Shown here: positions 19,317 through 27,772 of the stretch, piece by piece
Position numbering within the stretch: position 1 is the stretch's first letter
How the letters are laid out: the number at the start of each line of letters is the position of its first letter
Assembly: GCA_015654795.1 (NCBI GenBank)
Contig: JAATGF010000059.1
Coordinates: 1 to 47,516 of the forward strand
Length of the DNA stretch: 47,516 nt
Source of the DNA: Bacteroidales bacterium
Lineage (GTDB): Bacteria > Bacteroidota > Bacteroidia > Bacteroidales > Prolixibacteraceae
Direction of reading: 5' to 3'
The notes under the pieces: model-generated
What the model saw: only the letters and a program-made list of their open reading frames with translations
Database searches by the model: none
What the model was told of the DNA's origin: nothing
Made by a program: the position numbers and the translations under genes

Positions 19317-19404
19317 GGACCAAACAAGAATCAAACAAGAATCAAACAAGGACCAAACATAGAGCAGGTATAGAGCAGACATAGAGCAGACATAGAGCAG
19401 GTGC
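19317..19404. repeat. Eight tandem 11-bp units
   Basis: Units: GGACCAAACAA, GAATCAAACAA (twice), GGACCAAACAT, AGAGCAGGTAT, AGAGCAGACAT (twice), AGAGCAGGTGC. The block is bordered by GGACC and GGTCC. The 11-bp period nearly equals one helical turn and also equals the length difference of long and short units in the preceding array. Confidence 0.85.
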
Positions 19405-19421
19405 GGTCCGTTCCTGAATAA

Positions 19422-19604
19422 AAAGGTTACAAAGAGTTGTGGGGGAGAACTGCAGAGAGCCTTGTTGAACTTCCTGTATTCGGGGCGTCGGTTGCATTGA
19501 TAATGATGGCAGCGCCTGATTTTGCACCGGAGCTGCATACGTTTAGTCCCTTCAGGATTGAACAATTTGAGACAATAAAACAGTGGTTCCCGTATGTAAT
19601 TTAA
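19422..19604 (+). pseudogene. Possible decayed ORF fragment of unknown family
   Basis: An open frame of 60 codons from just after a stop (19419-19421) to TAA at 19602-19604. It has no ATG or GTG at a sensible place, but its composition is protein-like (stretches GASVALIMMAAPDF, FRIEQFETIKQWFPYVI). It could be the C-terminal end of a lost gene. I do not recognise the family, and it may be chance. Confidence 0.2.
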
Positions 19605-19800
19605 AGTCACAGGATAATTGCTGATAATCATACGGGTTACAAGGATATTTGTCACAATAAAGTCACAAAATAAGCAGACATCCCGTGATTTTTGTGTGAC
19701 TTTAACTGTGACTTTATTTACTAAAATATCTTTATAATATACTGCTTATTAAGTATATACAGCAATATAAGTTGTGACTTTAGCTGTGACTCCAGGAATT
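19605..19800. repeat. Cluster of TGTGACTTTA motifs
   Basis: TGTGACTTT or its complement AAAGTCACA occurs at about 19603, 19661, 19696, 19709 and 19774, with a TGTGACT-CC variant near 19786. Copies lie in both orientations. They may be binding sites or decayed sequence. Confidence 0.4.
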
Positions 19801-20085
19801 AAGGCGGTGAGCTTCTATAAATTAGTTTTTAAAGAGGTCACCATACGATTTTATTTCTGGACTAAAGTTGCAAATTGTAAATGAGCTATAATCGAATAAA
19901 AAATTCCCCCAACAATATCATCTGATCCCATATGTCACATAATGAGGGACTCCTTGCTTAATAGAAATCAAATAAAAATGTTGATATTCCAATATTTTTG
20001 AATATGAATATAGCCCTGTTTTGAAAACAATTGTTAATTTCACGCAGTTTTATTGAACTAATTAAATCATACTAAATCTTTAATT

Positions 20086-20106
20086 ATGAAGGAGATCTGC
20101 GAATGA
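20086..20106 (+). promoter_or_regulatory. uraA leader: strong Shine-Dalgarno inside a six-codon upstream ORF
   Basis: ATGAAGGAGATCTGCGAATGA reads as the micro-ORF M-K-E-I-C-E-stop, whose TGA overlaps the uraA start in ATGA. The sequence AAGGAG inside it is an unusually strong ribosome site for Bacteroidota, 8 bases before the uraA ATG. It fixes the uraA start and hints at translational coupling. Confidence 0.55.
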
Positions 20107-21392
20107 CAAGACGAATTATCGGTATCAGGGAAAAACTACCTTTATTAGAGAGTTTGCCCCTTAGTTTTCAGCACCTGACAGCCATGTTTGGTGCCACAAT
20201 CCTTGTTCCGATCTTATTGGGCATCGATCCGGCTATCGCTTTATTAATGAATGGTATTGGCACGTTGCTTTATTCGTGGGTTACCAAAGGCGGTATTCCT
20301 GCCTACCTGGGCTCAAGTTTTGCGTTTATTGCACCTTCCCTATTGATTATTAGCAGTTACAGTGGTTTTAGCCATGCCCAGTCCGGGTTTATCTTTTTCG
20401 GATTATTTTTTATTCTGATCTCCTTTGTTGTTAAATATTGGGGCATCAAATGGATCGATGTGGTGATGCCACCTGCCGTGATGGGCGCTGTTGTAGCCAT
20501 TATCGGACTGGAACTTGCTCCTGTAGCTGCACAACAGGCCGGACTCGCTCCATGGCCAACTGCTGTGGGTCAGGTTGTAGCACCATTTGTAGTTGCCCCT
20601 AATGTAGTGCTTGTATCGATGTTCACTTTATGCATCGGCATCATTGGATCAGTGATGTTCAGGGGATTTATGCAGGTGATCCCCATTTTGGTGGCTGTTG
20701 TCGCTGGCTATTTCTTTGCTCTTGCGATGGGAATGGTTGACACCGCAACAATCAGTAACGCCGCATGGTTTGCCTTTCCAAAGTTTCAGGCTCCTGTTTT
20801 CGACCTCAACGCCATAGTCATTATAGCGCCTGCCTGCATTGTAGTTTTGGCAGAACACATTAGCCACCTTATCGTTACAAGTAAAATTACAAATACGGAC
20901 CTGATGAAAACCCCCGGATTGCACCGTTCATTACTTGGCGATGGTCTAAGCAATGTTTTATCAGGATTTGCCGGTTCGCCTCCCAACACAACTTATGGCG
21001 AAAACATTGGAGTTATGGCTATTACGCGTGTCTATTCGGTTTGGATCATTCGCGGCGCAGCTATTCTGGCTATCGCTTTTTCGTGCATTGGTAAAGTTTC
21101 GGCAGCCATCTCCACAATTCCTTCACCTGTTATGGGAGGAATCACAATGCTGCTCTATGGCGTTATCGCTGTTCAGGGATTCAGAATGTTTGTTGAACAG
21201 AAAGTTGACTTCAGTAAAAACAGCAATATGGTACTCGGAGCAGTCACCTTTGTAGTTGGAGTAAGCGGTGCGAGTATCAGCATCGGTTCGGTTCAATTAA
21301 AAGGAATGGCATTTGCAGCTATCATTGGCGTTGTTTTATCTTTGCTTTTCTATCTATTTACGAAACTGGGTCTTATGAATAAGGATGTTTAG
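20103..21392 (+). CDS. uraA: Uracil permease (NCS2 family)
   Basis: A 429-residue inner-membrane nucleobase:cation symporter with about 14 hydrophobic segments. The substrate-site residues of E. coli UraA are recognisable: Glu251 and His255 in LAEHISHL (Glu241 and His245 in UraA), and Glu300 in TTYGENIG (Glu290 in UraA). PLSFQHLTAMFGATILVP near the start is the family signature. Together these support uracil, or uracil/xanthine, uptake. No pyrimidine-salvage gene is adjacent. The start is well supported by AAGGAG. It is followed by a strong bidirectional terminator shared with fabD. Confidence 0.9.
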   Translation: MTRRIIGIREKLPLLESLPLSFQHLTAMFGATILVPILLGIDPAIALLMNGIGTLLYSWVTKGGIPAYLGSSFAFIAPSLLIISSYSGFSHAQSGFIFFGLFFILISFVVKYWGIKWIDVVMPPAVMGAVVAIIGLELAPVAAQQAGLAPWPTAVGQVVAPFVVAPNVVLVSMFTLCIGIIGSVMFRGFMQVIPILVAVVAGYFFALAMGMVDTATISNAAWFAFPKFQAPVFDLNAIVIIAPACIVVLAEHISHLIVTSKITNTDLMKTPGLHRSLLGDGLSNVLSGFAGSPPNTTYGENIGVMAITRVYSVWIIRGAAILAIAFSCIGKVSAAISTIPSPVMGGITMLLYGVIAVQGFRMFVEQKVDFSKNSNMVLGAVTFVVGVSGASISIGSVQLKGMAFAAIIGVVLSLLFYLFTKLGLMNKDV

Positions 21393-21457
21393 TTGTTTGC
21401 ATAAATTAGATATCAGATAACTCAGATAGATTCAAAGTAAAAATTTGTAAACCAGAT

Positions 21458-21500
21458 AAAAAAACTCCCGGCCTGATATTCTCAGTGCCGGGAGTTTTTT
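21458..21500. terminator. Bidirectional terminator between uraA and fabD
   Basis: Perfect stem AAAAAACTCCCGGC / GCCGGGAGTTTTTT (21459-21472 with 21487-21500), with an inner CTGA/TCAG pairing. Confidence 0.92.
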
Positions 21501-21517
21501 ATTTGAAGACAGATGTT

Positions 21518-22408
21518 TTATCCCTGATAAGTATTTATTCCGGAAGTTGCGACTGTGCGATCAACCTTTTTTACAAGACCTTGCAGCACTTGTCCGGGAC
21601 CTACTTCGGTAAATGAGGTACAACCATCGGTAATCATATTCTTTACGGTCTGTGTCCAACGAACAGGGGCAGTGAGCTGAGCGATAAGATTCTTCTTGAT
21701 TAGCTCAGGATCAGTTACGGCACCCGCCGTTACATTCTGATAAACAGGACAAACAGGAGTATTAAAATGTGTAGAATTAATAGCTTCGGCAAGTTCTGCA
21801 CGGGCCGGTTCCATAAGCGGGGAATGGAATGCACCACCAACGCTTAATTTAATTGCACGTTTGGCACCTGCTTCTGTCAGTTTTGCACAAGCAAGATCAA
21901 TACCTTGTACTGAACCGGAAATCACAAGCTGACCGGGACAATTATAATTTGCAGGAACAACTATCTCGTCAATCTCACCACATATTTTTTCAACTATCTC
22001 GTCATCAAGTCCAACGATTGCAGCCATAGTTGAGGGTTGGGCCTCGCAAGCTTTTTGCATAGCCAATGCGCGTTTAGAAACAAGCGTAAGTCCATCTTCA
22101 AACGACAAGGCTCCGTTGGCAACCAGTGCTGAAAATTCACCAAGTGAATGTCCTGCTACCATTTCGGGTTTAAAACTATCGCCCAGTGTTTTTGCCAGCA
22201 GTACGGAATGAAGAAATATAGCAGGCTGAGTCACTTTAGTTTGTCGCAGATCCTCATCAGTGCCGTTGAACATCAGATCGGTGATGCGAAAACCAAGTAG
22301 CTCATTCGCTTTTTCGAATAACTCGCGTGCCATTGGTGAATTGTCGTACAGGTCTTTACCCATGCCGACAAACTGGGCGCCTTGCCCCGGAAAAACATAT
22401 GCCTTCAT
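21518..22408 (-). CDS. fabD: Malonyl-CoA:ACP transacylase
   Basis: A 296-residue enzyme that loads malonyl groups onto acyl carrier protein for fatty-acid synthesis in the cytoplasm. The N-terminal FPGQGAQFVGMG, the nucleophile Ser88 in GHSLGEFSAL and the catalytic His195 in GGAFHSPLM are all present, and the length is standard. The start is placed at 22408, not at the upstream in-frame Met, because a -7-like TATATTTG lies inside the would-be extension and FPGQGAQ normally begins within the first ten residues. Other fab genes are not adjacent. folE lies upstream on the same strand, 95 bases away. Confidence 0.95.
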   Translation of the reverse strand: MKAYVFPGQGAQFVGMGKDLYDNSPMARELFEKANELLGFRITDLMFNGTDEDLRQTKVTQPAIFLHSVLLAKTLGDSFKPEMVAGHSLGEFSALVANGALSFEDGLTLVSKRALAMQKACEAQPSTMAAIVGLDDEIVEKICGEIDEIVVPANYNCPGQLVISGSVQGIDLACAKLTEAGAKRAIKLSVGGAFHSPLMEPARAELAEAINSTHFNTPVCPVYQNVTAGAVTDPELIKKNLIAQLTAPVRWTQTVKNMITDGCTSFTEVGPGQVLQGLVKKVDRTVATSGINTYQG

Positions 22409-22434
22409 AATTTTATTTTGTAAAATTTCGGGTG

Positions 22435-22442
22435 CAAATATA
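22435..22442 (-). promoter_or_regulatory. Probable -7 element of fabD
   Basis: On the minus strand it reads TATATTTG, an exact TAnnTTTG match 26 bases before the fabD ATG. It implies that fabD is transcribed separately from folE. Confidence 0.5.
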
Positions 22443-22502
22443 ATAAATGTCGCATCCAAAATAAAGCATTGCTAAAAGCTTATCCTCGAAACCGTTTTGC
22501 GG

Positions 22503-23129
22503 TTACGATAAATCAGAACTGATCAGTCGTATAAATTCCTGACGCGTAGCCTCTTTCTGAAATGCACCTGTAAAATCAGAGGTGGTAGTTACCGAATTTT
22601 GCTTTTCGATTCCCCTCATACTCATACACATATGTTTTGCCTCAATAACCACAGCCACACCAAGCGGATTCAGTGTATTTTGAATGCAATCCTTAATCTG
22701 CATAGTAAGCCGCTCCTGAACCTGTAATCGCCTCGAAAATGCCTCTACGACGCGGGCAATCTTACTCAGACCCGTAATATATCCATTGGGAATATAGGCC
22801 ACATATGCCTTACCGAAAAAAGGAAGCAGATGATGTTCACACAGAGAATAAAGCTCAATATCCTTAACAATAACCATTTGGCGATAATCTTCTTTAAACA
22901 TGGCAGATTTCAGAATCTTCTCGGGATCCATATTATATCCCTGCGTTAAAAACTGCATCGCTTTCGATATTCTGACAGGAGATTTAAGTAATCCTTCACG
23001 CTCCGTGTCTTCTCCAAGTAATTTCAAAATGCCGCGATAATGCTCAGCCATTTTCAAAATATTCTCTTCGTGGTAAACCTCTACTTTACTATAACCTTCG
23101 TTATCTCTACTGTTCAGGGAAAACTTCAT
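22503..23129 (-). CDS. folE: GTP cyclohydrolase I
   Basis: A 208-residue enzyme of tetrahydrofolate (and possibly queuosine) synthesis that turns GTP into 7,8-dihydroneopterin triphosphate. The zinc site is intact: Cys97 and His100 in [10 protein letters not shown], and Cys168 in KHMCMSMRG. The catalytic-site segments [22 protein letters not shown] and NSVTTTS are all present, so this is a canonical, zinc-dependent FolE1. It is divergent from mqnB. Confidence 0.95.
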   Translation of the reverse strand: MKFSLNSRDNEGYSKVEVYHEENILKMAEHYRGILKLLGEDTEREGLLKSPVRISKAMQFLTQGYNMDPEKILKSAMFKEDYRQMVIVKDIELYSLCEHHLLPFFGKAYVAYIPNGYITGLSKIARVVEAFSRRLQVQERLTMQIKDCIQNTLNPLGVAVVIEAKHMCMSMRGIEKQNSVTTTSDFTGAFQKEATRQEFIRLISSDLS

Positions 23130-23475
23130 ACTATAAATATTTGACTCATAACAATCTTAACAACACACTGCCTCCAAAAGTTTACTTTAGGAGATTCCGC
23201 TTAAACCTCAACCCAGCGTTAAGAAACGCTCAACTCAAGGTTAAACTGAAAACCAAATCATATTCGCAAAATAGCTTCAAAACCTCAGAAAAACAACAAA
23301 TTTACCCGTTTCTAAAAATATTTTACTATTTCGGCATACAAATGAACGACTTTTTTTAACCTTTTTTGAAAAATGGAGTATGAATGTATGTAAACAAATT
23401 GATTGTTTATCGAAACGTTATTCTAATAACGTTATTCTAATTTTTGCATTAACTCATTTATTCAATTCATTGCTG
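23130..23475. other. Divergent intergenic region folE-mqnB
   Basis: A+T-rich 346 bases. CAAATTTA at 23297-23304 reads TAAATTTG on the minus strand and could be the folE -7 element. The open frame at 23141-23359 has no family features and is not called. Confidence 0.4.
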
Positions 23476-24168
23476 ATGAGAATCCTTTTTGTAGGCGCAA
23501 CATGCTTTGAACTATATCAGTTTTTCGAAAACCTAAAAGAGTCGCCGAATAATAAAGGCCCGGTTTTCCATTATAGTTGGCATAATCTTGATATCGATCT
23601 TATAACTACCGGATTAGGTACAACTTTTACTACTTATTTTCTAACAAAGGCACTTAACATATATAGTTACGATCTGGTTATCAATGCCGGAATTGCAGGA
23701 AGTTTTAGGGATGAGATTTCTATCGGTACAGTAGTCAATGTTAAGAGTGAACAATTCAGTGATCTTGGAATTGAAGAACCTGATCGCATTAAAACAGTTT
23801 TTGATGCCGGCTTTGTTGATCCGGATGATTTTCCTTTTCATAATGGAAGACTATTGAATCCGCATTGGTTCAAAAACCTCGAATTACCAGGAGTACATAG
23901 TGTTACAAGCAATATCAGCCATGGGGAAACTAAAAGTATTGCCAGAATAAAAAGAGAGTTTGATCCCGATATTGAATCAATGGAAGGCGCTGCGGTGTTT
24001 TATGTTTGTCTGTTGGAGAGGGTTCCCTTTCTTGAAATCAGGGCAATCTCCAATTATGTTGATATTCGTGACACCGAGAAATGGGATATTCCTACTGCCA
24101 CAGAAAACCTCACAAACGAAATTTTCAGATTTCTGCGTAGATTTGCGGGTGTTAACCAATTATCCTGA
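23476..24168 (+). CDS. mqnB: Futalosine hydrolase (menaquinone synthesis)
   Basis: A 230-residue nucleoside-phosphorylase-fold enzyme. MqnB splits futalosine into hypoxanthine and dehypoxanthinylfutalosine in the futalosine route to menaquinone. Visible features are the N-terminal RILFVGAT strand, INAGIAGSF, VTSNISHG, the substrate-binding ESMEGAA and the catalytic Asp in SNYVDIRDTEKW. The start at 23476 is chosen because this is where the first beta strand begins; the upstream extension is non-homologous. The usual downstream partner mqnD is present only as a broken remnant (24213-24360), so the pathway must be completed by a copy elsewhere or be lost. Confidence 0.88.
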   Translation: MRILFVGATCFELYQFFENLKESPNNKGPVFHYSWHNLDIDLITTGLGTTFTTYFLTKALNIYSYDLVINAGIAGSFRDEISIGTVVNVKSEQFSDLGIEEPDRIKTVFDAGFVDPDDFPFHNGRLLNPHWFKNLELPGVHSVTSNISHGETKSIARIKREFDPDIESMEGAAVFYVCLLERVPFLEIRAISNYVDIRDTEKWDIPTATENLTNEIFRFLRRFAGVNQLS

Positions 24169-24212
24169 TTAATGAATTAATCAAACTTTAAAAAACAGAC
24201 CAATTTTAGCTC

Positions 24213-24360
24213 GTGCATTTGACTCCAGAATTTTCGACCTATCCTAACGATACCTATATTTTTGATGCCATGGTTTATAGCCGAATTGAGACTGAAGGAA
24301 TTGAATCCGAACTTATTATGTCGGATTGAAGAGGTCGTATTATCAGGTGAAATGGTTTAA
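24213..24360 (+). pseudogene. mqnD: N-terminal remnant of mqnD (1,4-dihydroxy-6-naphthoate synthase)
   Basis: A GTG-led frame reads 38 residues, including PNDTYIFDAMV and RIETEGIE, before TGA at 24327-24329. These match the start of MqnD, whose N-terminus carries a CPNDTxxFDA motif and an IDTEGL-like stretch. A frame change lets the similarity run on (IEEVVLSGEM) to a TAA at 24358-24360. The remaining 220 or so residues of a normal MqnD are missing; topB ends 37 bases further on. Position right after mqnB, in the same direction, matches the common mqnB-mqnD order. The conserved Cys of CPND has become Tyr. Confidence 0.7.
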
Positions 24361-24397
24361 AAATAGTCCAAAAACACATTGCCAACAAACTTTATCC

Positions 24398-26776
24398 TTA
24401 TTCCAAAACAATCTTAAATTCTTTGTCAAATGAAAGCTTACCATCAACTTTCGTTCCATCCGAATTGGCAAATCCATTGATCTTATTGGTTTTCCCTTTC
24501 AAAATTAATTGTTCCATCTGGCTATCCATTAATTCTTTGCCCATAAAAACAAACGGGATCCGCAACATGCACCCATTTCGGAATTCGGCACATCCCCAGG
24601 CAGATTTACCCTTTATGATCAAACCTTTCTTACATTTCGGACAACGCAACTCCCCGGATGCTTTTGCTTCAAACGAAAGTGTGAAATCATTATTCAACAC
24701 TACATTACCGGGAATTACTTTTCCGTCGGAATCAGCCATTTTAATTTCGCCGCTCCTCCTCTTCCGGCATAAGGCCTTGACATTGGTATCGCTCAGTTTC
24801 TTGCCCGCAAAATCAAACGGAAGTCGAAAATCGCATCCATCGCGGAAAGCCGTACATCCCCAGGCCTGCTTCCCCTGAATCACCTCCCCTTTTTTACACT
24901 TCGGACATACAATTTTCTCCTTCACTTCCGAAGCAGGTTTCGGTTTACTCTCTTTTTCAGATTTTAGAGCAATTACTACAGGTGTTTTTGCCTCCGAAGC
25001 AGCAACAGTAATTGCCTTTCCATTCGATAATTTTACCTGAAGTACTATTTCGGTAACCATCTCCTTCAGTTCAACCATAAAGGCTGATATTTCATATTTG
25101 CCTGCTTCTATCTCCCTAAGCTTTTTCTCCCACAACCCTGTTAGCTCGGCAGACTTAAGTAATTCATTTTCTATAATCTGAATCAATTCAATCCCGGTAG
25201 GATTAGCAAGTATGTTTTTCTTCTCACGACGGATATACTTACGCCGGAATAGTGTTTCGATAATATTTGCCCTTGTGGAAGGCCGTCCTATGCCATTCTG
25301 TTTGAGCAGATCGCGTAATTCCTCATCATCAACACTTTTGCCGGCTGTCTCCATAGCCCGAAGCAATGTTGCTTCGGTATAATATTTGGGAGGCTGCGTC
25401 ATTTTTTCGCCCAGTTCCGGTTCGTGTGGACCATGTTCTCCTTTTTCAAATAAAGGGAGGATATTTTCTTCTGCCGAAGCTTTACCGGCATCGTATTTAT
25501 AGACAACCCTCCATCCCGGTTCAAGGATTTGTTTACCTGTTGCTTTAAATTCTACACCGTTAACTTCCCCTAACACGGTGACATTCGACACTTTACAGTC
25601 AGGGTAGAAAGCGCTAATAAAACGCCTTGCAACCATATCATAGACCTTTCGCTCGTCGGGATTCAGGGAATCAGATAAAACGCCTGTCGGAATAATTGCA
25701 TGGTGATCCGTAATCTTCTTATCATCAAAAATCTTAGGCGATTTCTTGATTTTTGAAGCAAGCAATAGCGCTGTAAATTCCTGATAAGGAGTCAGTTTTG
25801 ACAGAATATCCGGTACTTTTGGATAAATATCTTCCGAAAGATAGGTGGTATCGACCCGCGGATAGGTAGTAAGCTTTTTCTCGTATAAACTTTGAATCAG
25901 GCGAAGCGTTTCTTCAGCAGTGAATCCGAATTTTCGGTTGCAATCCACTTGTAATGAGGTAAGATCAAAAAGTCGTAAGGGGGCTTCATTTCCAGTCTTC
26001 CGCTCATACGAAACGATGAAAAACTCATGATCAACAATCTCCGATAACTTCACAGCAGCTTCTTCTTGTGAAGCAAATCTCCCGGAAACGGCTCCGAATA
26101 TAACCTCCCGGTATTTTGTTTTCAGTTCCCAGTAGGGCTCCGGTTTAAAATTATCAATCTCAAGTTGCCGCGTCACGATAATTGAAAGTGTTGGTGTTTG
26201 CACTCTTCCTATCGAAAGCACCTGTTTGTTCTGCCCATATTTCAAAGTATAAAGCCTTGTGGCATTCATACCAAGAAGCCAGTCGCCAATAGCCCGGGCA
26301 CTCCCCGCAGCATACAGATTATCAAACTCATGACCGTCGCGCAAATGGTCGAAGCCCTCTTTTATTGCCTCCTCAGTAAGCGACGAAATCCACAACCGCT
26401 TTAATGGTTTGTTGTTTCCCGCTTTGGAGAGCACCCATCGCTGAATAAGCTCCCCTTCCTGCCCGGCATCACCGCAATTAATGACCTCATCGGCGTTGTT
26501 CACAAGCTTTTCAATAATTCCAAACTGCTTTTTTACGCCATTATCGTTGATTAGTTTAATGCCAAATCTTTCGGGTAACATAGGTAGCGTCCGCATATCC
26601 CAATATTTCCATTTATCGGTATAATCGTGCGGCTCCTTCAGCGTACAAAGATGTCCGAATGTCCAGGTCACCTGATATCCGTTCCCTTCAAAATAACCAT
26701 CCATACGGCTTTTGGCCCCAATTACAGAAGCAATCTCCTTCGCCACACTTGGTTTTTCAGCAATGCAAACTCTCAC
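24398..26776 (-). CDS. topB: DNA topoisomerase III
   Basis: A 792-residue type IA topoisomerase, which passes and decatenates single strands during replication and recombination. The TOPRIM domain starts MRVCIAEKPSVAKEIA and contains DAGQEGE (103-109), the usual Bacteroidota form of DxDREGE. The active-site tyrosine is Tyr305 in TTYPRVDTTYLS. RPSTRANIIETL marks the central domain. The C-terminus has two similar cysteine modules, each with CPKCKKG..I.GK.AWGC..FR.GC, resembling the C-terminal zinc repeats of this family. Plasmid-borne TopB enzymes are common on mobile elements, but this one lies among core genes. A -7-like motif lies at 26801-26808. Confidence 0.93.
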   Translation of the reverse strand: MRVCIAEKPSVAKEIASVIGAKSRMDGYFEGNGYQVTWTFGHLCTLKEPHDYTDKWKYWDMRTLPMLPERFGIKLINDNGVKKQFGIIEKLVNNADEVINCGDAGQEGELIQRWVLSKAGNNKPLKRLWISSLTEEAIKEGFDHLRDGHEFDNLYAAGSARAIGDWLLGMNATRLYTLKYGQNKQVLSIGRVQTPTLSIIVTRQLEIDNFKPEPYWELKTKYREVIFGAVSGRFASQEEAAVKLSEIVDHEFFIVSYERKTGNEAPLRLFDLTSLQVDCNRKFGFTAEETLRLIQSLYEKKLTTYPRVDTTYLSEDIYPKVPDILSKLTPYQEFTALLLASKIKKSPKIFDDKKITDHHAIIPTGVLSDSLNPDERKVYDMVARRFISAFYPDCKVSNVTVLGEVNGVEFKATGKQILEPGWRVVYKYDAGKASAEENILPLFEKGEHGPHEPELGEKMTQPPKYYTEATLLRAMETAGKSVDDEELRDLLKQNGIGRPSTRANIIETLFRRKYIRREKKNILANPTGIELIQIIENELLKSAELTGLWEKKLREIEAGKYEISAFMVELKEMVTEIVLQVKLSNGKAITVAASEAKTPVVIALKSEKESKPKPASEVKEKIVCPKCKKGEVIQGKQAWGCTAFRDGCDFRLPFDFAGKKLSDTNVKALCRKRRSGEIKMADSDGKVIPGNVVLNNDFTLSFEAKASGELRCPKCKKGLIIKGKSAWGCAEFRNGCMLRIPFVFMGKELMDSQMEQLILKGKTNKINGFANSDGTKVDGKLSFDKEFKIVLE

Positions 26777-26800
26777 TTTTTCAATTTCAGTTCAACGATC

Positions 26801-26808
26801 AAAAGTAG
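26801..26808 (-). promoter_or_regulatory. Possible -7 element of topB
   Basis: The minus strand reads TACTTTTG, matching TAnnTTTG 24 bases before the ATG. Confidence 0.4.
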
Positions 26809-26867
26809 TTCTCTTTCGCGGGAAAGGAAAACCGCTTTCGAAGTTTAGCTGATCCGGTCACAAGAAT

Positions 26868-27772
26868 ATGGATAAGGTAGAAAGGGTGAAATCCGTATCC
26901 AATCCGAAAAATGCAATGGATGTGGACTTTGTGTTTCAATCTGCAAAGATTTTAGTTTGCAGATTGTTGATGAAAAGGGTGCAGTTTCCTATACCCCACT
27001 GTTTGGTTGTACCGCATGTGGTTATTGCATGGCGATTTGCCCTTCAGATGCAATTGAAATATCTGGACGTGAATTATCACCTGACGATCTGTTCGTCTTA
27101 CCCCAAAAAGATTCGGCTGCCAGCTATGAACAACTGCTTAGCCTGATGAATTTGAGACGAAGTATCCGGGAGTTTAAAGAAAAGCCTGTCGAAAAAGAGT
27201 TGATCGATAAAATTTTCACTTGCGCTGTAACAGCGCCAATGGGAATTCCCCTTCAGACATAAATGCGTTGGTTCTCGACTCGCCTGACAAAGTGTAGAAA
27301 TTTTCTGAAAACTATTGTAAATATCCGGAAAATATGCAATGGTTTGTATCTAAACGGTTTCTTAGAATTATGAAACCATTTTTGAGCAAATCGAATAACG
27401 AATTGTTTGAACGATTTGTCAGACCCTTATTTCAGATTTACATCGGTGGCATGAAAAAAGGGGAGGATCTCGTAACTTACAATGCACCGCTTGCAATGTA
27501 TTTTTATGGTTCCTCCTATTGCGATCCTACCGATTCTTTGATTGCAGCAACTTATGCGATGATCACCGGTGAATCGCTTGGATTGGGAACCTGTATGTTA
27601 GATGGCATACATCCTCTAATTTAAAATGGGAAGAAAGCTAAGAATTTTAGAAAGAATCATGGAATTATAGGCCAAAGCCGTGAAAGGATTATTTGTTATC
27701 TTCGGATACCCGAAAATAAAGTATTTAAAAGGGACTAAAAGGACTTTTGCATCTGTTTTAATGAAGGATTGA
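26868..27772 (+). pseudogene. Broken ferredoxin-nitroreductase fusion gene
   Basis: The remnant begins MDKVERVK and then needs a frame change at the A run 26889-26891 to read two 4Fe-4S motifs (CNGCGLCVSIC, CTACGYCMAIC) and the nitroreductase start RRSIREF. A second frame change at the C run 27248-27251 leads into PSDINALVLDSP. A TAG at 27295-27297, a TAA at 27622-27624 and a third frame change near 27670-27690 follow. The last piece (KGLFVIFGYPKIKYLKGTKRTFASV) runs to TGA at 27770-27772. When intact, the family couples a ferredoxin module to an FMN nitroreductase. Five separate lesions make assembly error alone unlikely. Its start lies close to the topB promoter region, in divergent orientation. 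Confidence 0.85.

Larger units (their letters stand above)
18683..20085. other. 1.4-kb non-coding region dominated by tandem repeats
   Basis: Between divergent trpB and uraA. It holds the large repeat array (18882-19305), an 8 x 11-bp array (19317-19404), a short open frame without a start (19422-19604), and a stretch with repeated TGTGACTTTA motifs (19605-19800). Frames through the arrays on either strand are low-complexity artefacts. Confidence 0.65.

Noticed and set aside
23141-23359. 72-codon ORF between folE and mqnB
   Set aside because: A+T-rich, Asn/Lys/Phe-biased frame in a divergent promoter region, without a recognisable domain.
24398-26776. Inactivated TOPRIM site (DAGQEGE instead of DxDREGE) in topB
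   Set aside because: The first Asp and the acidic residues are kept, and this form is normal in Bacteroidota TopB, so the enzyme is judged active.
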